Shown here: positions 62,650 to 64,000 of the stretch, in pieces | Numbering within the stretch: the first letter of the stretch is position 1 | Layout: every line of letters begins with the position of its first letter | Translations under genes and position numbers: made by a program | DNA from: Bacteroidia bacterium | GTDB lineage: Bacteria; Bacteroidota; Bacteroidia; Chitinophagales; Saprospiraceae | NCBI GenBank assembly: GCA_030430845.1 | Contig: JAUIKE010000009.1 | Span: forward strand, 21,222-85,221 | Reading direction: 5' to 3' | Length of the DNA: 64,000 nucleotides | The notes under the pieces: model-generated | Seen by the model: only the letters and a program-made list of their open reading frames with translations | The model's database searches: none | What the model was told of the DNA's origin: nothing

Positions 62650-63954
62650 ATGAGTCAATATTCAAGAAATCGTCACCTGAATTTATATCAGTTTTTTAGC
62701 AATAATGAAAGAAACGAAAACAACCTAACTCGATCTTTGGCTCTTTGCCTTCAAAACAACCCTCTCTTTTTTAAAACCTTTCTAATTAATATCGTCGGTC
62801 CTGATGAAAGTAATATATTATTCAACCACATTGACGAAGGAGACTTTGCCGAGATAAATATCCAAGTAAATACAGCAAATATAAGAGATCGGCAGGATGA
62901 TTTTGAGAAGGTCATTGGTATCACACTAACTACAACTCAAATAGAGCTAACTAAATGGCAGGACTACAAACCAACAGAAGTACCAGGCTCCAAGATTACA
63001 GATGTTTTTATCCAATTAAAAAATATAGCTCTAATTATCGAGGCCAAACGCACTGAGGAAAACTGTTCAAAACAACTGAAAGAGCAGATGGAAGAGTGCG
63101 ATATTTCACTAGAAAAAATTGTTCTCCTAAAGTCACTTACATGGGAGCAGGTCTTAGAAATGTTGATCTCAACCGATAACATCTACCGTCTTCTAGGTGG
63201 ATCTTCGCTTTTTCTCAGAGACTTCATTCAATTAATTGAGATCCACTACATAGATTGGCTTCCTGTATTACCATTCTCACAATTGCCATTCCCCAAAAAC
63301 AGGGAAGAACAAAACTTTTCTAAGCACTACAAAAGATTAGAACAGGTTAAACAAGAAATGGGAGTTGAATTAGTCGAGTTTAGAGACAGAACTTCTATTC
63401 CAATAAATGTTGAATGGGCGACTGAAGTAACTCCGTATTTCTCAAAAGACCCAGACAAAGATATACTAGAGATTTATGTATGGCCCGCTAATACAAAGAG
63501 TCAGGGAAGGAGCCTCTATAAGAAAGATCAATCATGGCAAGGAACCAAATCGCTCAAGGTTAATGGCAATGAATTTAAACTTCGAATTATTCCAGAAATT
63601 GTTTTTCGGCATTTCAATAAATTCATTTCTCAAATTACAATGCAGGAAGGACCTTCAAAACTGCATAACTATGATAACTTTACAAATGTATCTGGGAAGA
63701 AGGACAGGAAAGATTGGCCTAAATTAGAAGCATGGTTTGATGACAATATTAATTTTGACTGGCGTTCTTCCTGCCAATGGAAAGACAAATTCCTAGATAG
63801 TGATCGCTCCTATTTGACCGTTTCAATGGGGTTCGAGGTTGTCGTTGAAATTCCTTATTCAATATTGGAGAAGCTGGATAAACAAAAAAGAAATACGAAG
63901 CCAGTAGCAACATTGTTTAAAGATATTGTCGAAGCTTTGGAGAAATTGATTTGA
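62650..63954 (+). CDS. PD-(D/E)XK-like protein of unknown family
   Basis: A 434-residue cytoplasmic protein. The N-terminal half has features of a restriction-type nuclease fold: an initial NENNLTRSLALCLQNN helix (as in many defence-associated PD-(D/E)XK proteins), then Asp118 in KITDVFIQL and Glu131-x-Lys133 in ALIIEAKRTEE, which fits D-x12-E-x-K. The C-terminal half (about 220-434) is unrecognised, with EIYVWPANTKSQGRSLYKKD and DNINFDWRSSCQWKDKF. It is AT-rich and lies alone at the end of the restriction island, 126 bp after the HsdR remnant. A stand-alone defence nuclease is a reasonable guess; no partner is visible in the window. Confidence 0.6.
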   Translation: MSQYSRNRHLNLYQFFSNNERNENNLTRSLALCLQNNPLFFKTFLINIVGPDESNILFNHIDEGDFAEINIQVNTANIRDRQDDFEKVIGITLTTTQIELTKWQDYKPTEVPGSKITDVFIQLKNIALIIEAKRTEENCSKQLKEQMEECDISLEKIVLLKSLTWEQVLEMLISTDNIYRLLGGSSLFLRDFIQLIEIHYIDWLPVLPFSQLPFPKNREEQNFSKHYKRLEQVKQEMGVELVEFRDRTSIPINVEWATEVTPYFSKDPDKDILEIYVWPANTKSQGRSLYKKDQSWQGTKSLKVNGNEFKLRIIPEIVFRHFNKFISQITMQEGPSKLHNYDNFTNVSGKKDRKDWPKLEAWFDDNINFDWRSSCQWKDKFLDSDRSYLTVSMGFEVVVEIPYSILEKLDKQKRNTKPVATLFKDIVEALEKLI

Positions 63955-64000
63955 CGGTAGTGTTACCTCCCTTTCTATAACAATTACTTTAAGCAAATTC

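Overview
The window is chromosomal DNA of a Bacteroidota bacterium, most likely from the Saprospiraceae/Lewinellaceae side of the phylum (family level is inference). Evidence: a type IX secretion C-terminal sorting domain (10497-12371), a 1372-residue hybrid two-component regulator with periplasmic propeller and AraC output, duplicated FtsX/MacB-like permeases without a neighbouring ATPase, a vitamin-K-carboxylase-like HTTM protein, a TPR-CHAT protein beside an ECF sigma factor, an OmpA with thrombospondin-3 repeats, TAnnTTT(G/A) promoter elements and the absence of Shine-Dalgarno sites.

Layout. 1-5766: 3' end of clpB, a thioredoxin, a PadR regulator plus FtsX permease, and a GAF-LuxR regulator. 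5761-6910: a REP-associated tyrosine transposase (RAYT 1) with REP hairpins on its 5' side. 6911-8748: short-chain dehydrogenase and a divergent QueA-like protein. 8818-18276: four genes on the minus strand (histidine kinase, hybrid two-component regulator, T9SS-exported protein, SGNH hydrolase), divergent from a single-domain globin (18516). 19168-22051: DUF2024 protein, secreted protein, MarR regulator with four C-terminal cysteines, cupin and YbaK/ProX-like deacylase, with three copies of a GTTAG-N5-CTAA inverted repeat. 22201-23936: ECF sigma factor with a small downstream partner and a secreted protein. 23984-29883: esterase, polysaccharide deacetylase and FtsX permease in an overlapping operon, then an AAA ATPase with a degenerate first module. 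30032-37506: L-serine dehydratase, GH2 beta-galactosidase, HTTM protein and two unknown exported proteins. 38305-46061: a probable surface-signalling cluster (ECF sigma factor, membrane TPR anti-sigma candidate, TPR-CHAT peptidase, PKD/beta-barrel protein, OmpA). 46259-53454: membrane SGNH protein, ABC-F ATPase, RAYT 2 with its REPs, repeat-bearing lipoprotein, beta-barrel protein, NAD(P)-binding protein. 53550-63954: a restriction/defence island with type I HsdM-HsdS and HsdR, an inserted PIN-domain module, a GIY-YIG protein, a remnant of another HsdR, and a stand-alone PD-(D/E)XK-like protein.

The non-coding DNA is rich in palindromes. The clearest novelty is a family of about 120-160 bp made of three nested hairpins (1561-1682, 31657-31814, 37995-38153). 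Two copies are near-identical but inverted, and the loops of some hairpins are flipped relative to their flanks. A second family (20334, 22115) carries a perfect 39-bp hairpin with a related downstream tail. Two further REP families accompany the two RAYT genes. The most interesting protein system is the sigma/anti-sigma/CHAT cluster: predicted topology places the CHAT peptidase and the TPR domain of the anti-sigma candidate on the same side of the inner membrane, so proteolytic release of the sigma factor is a testable idea. All functional links between neighbours are inference from sequence and gene order.
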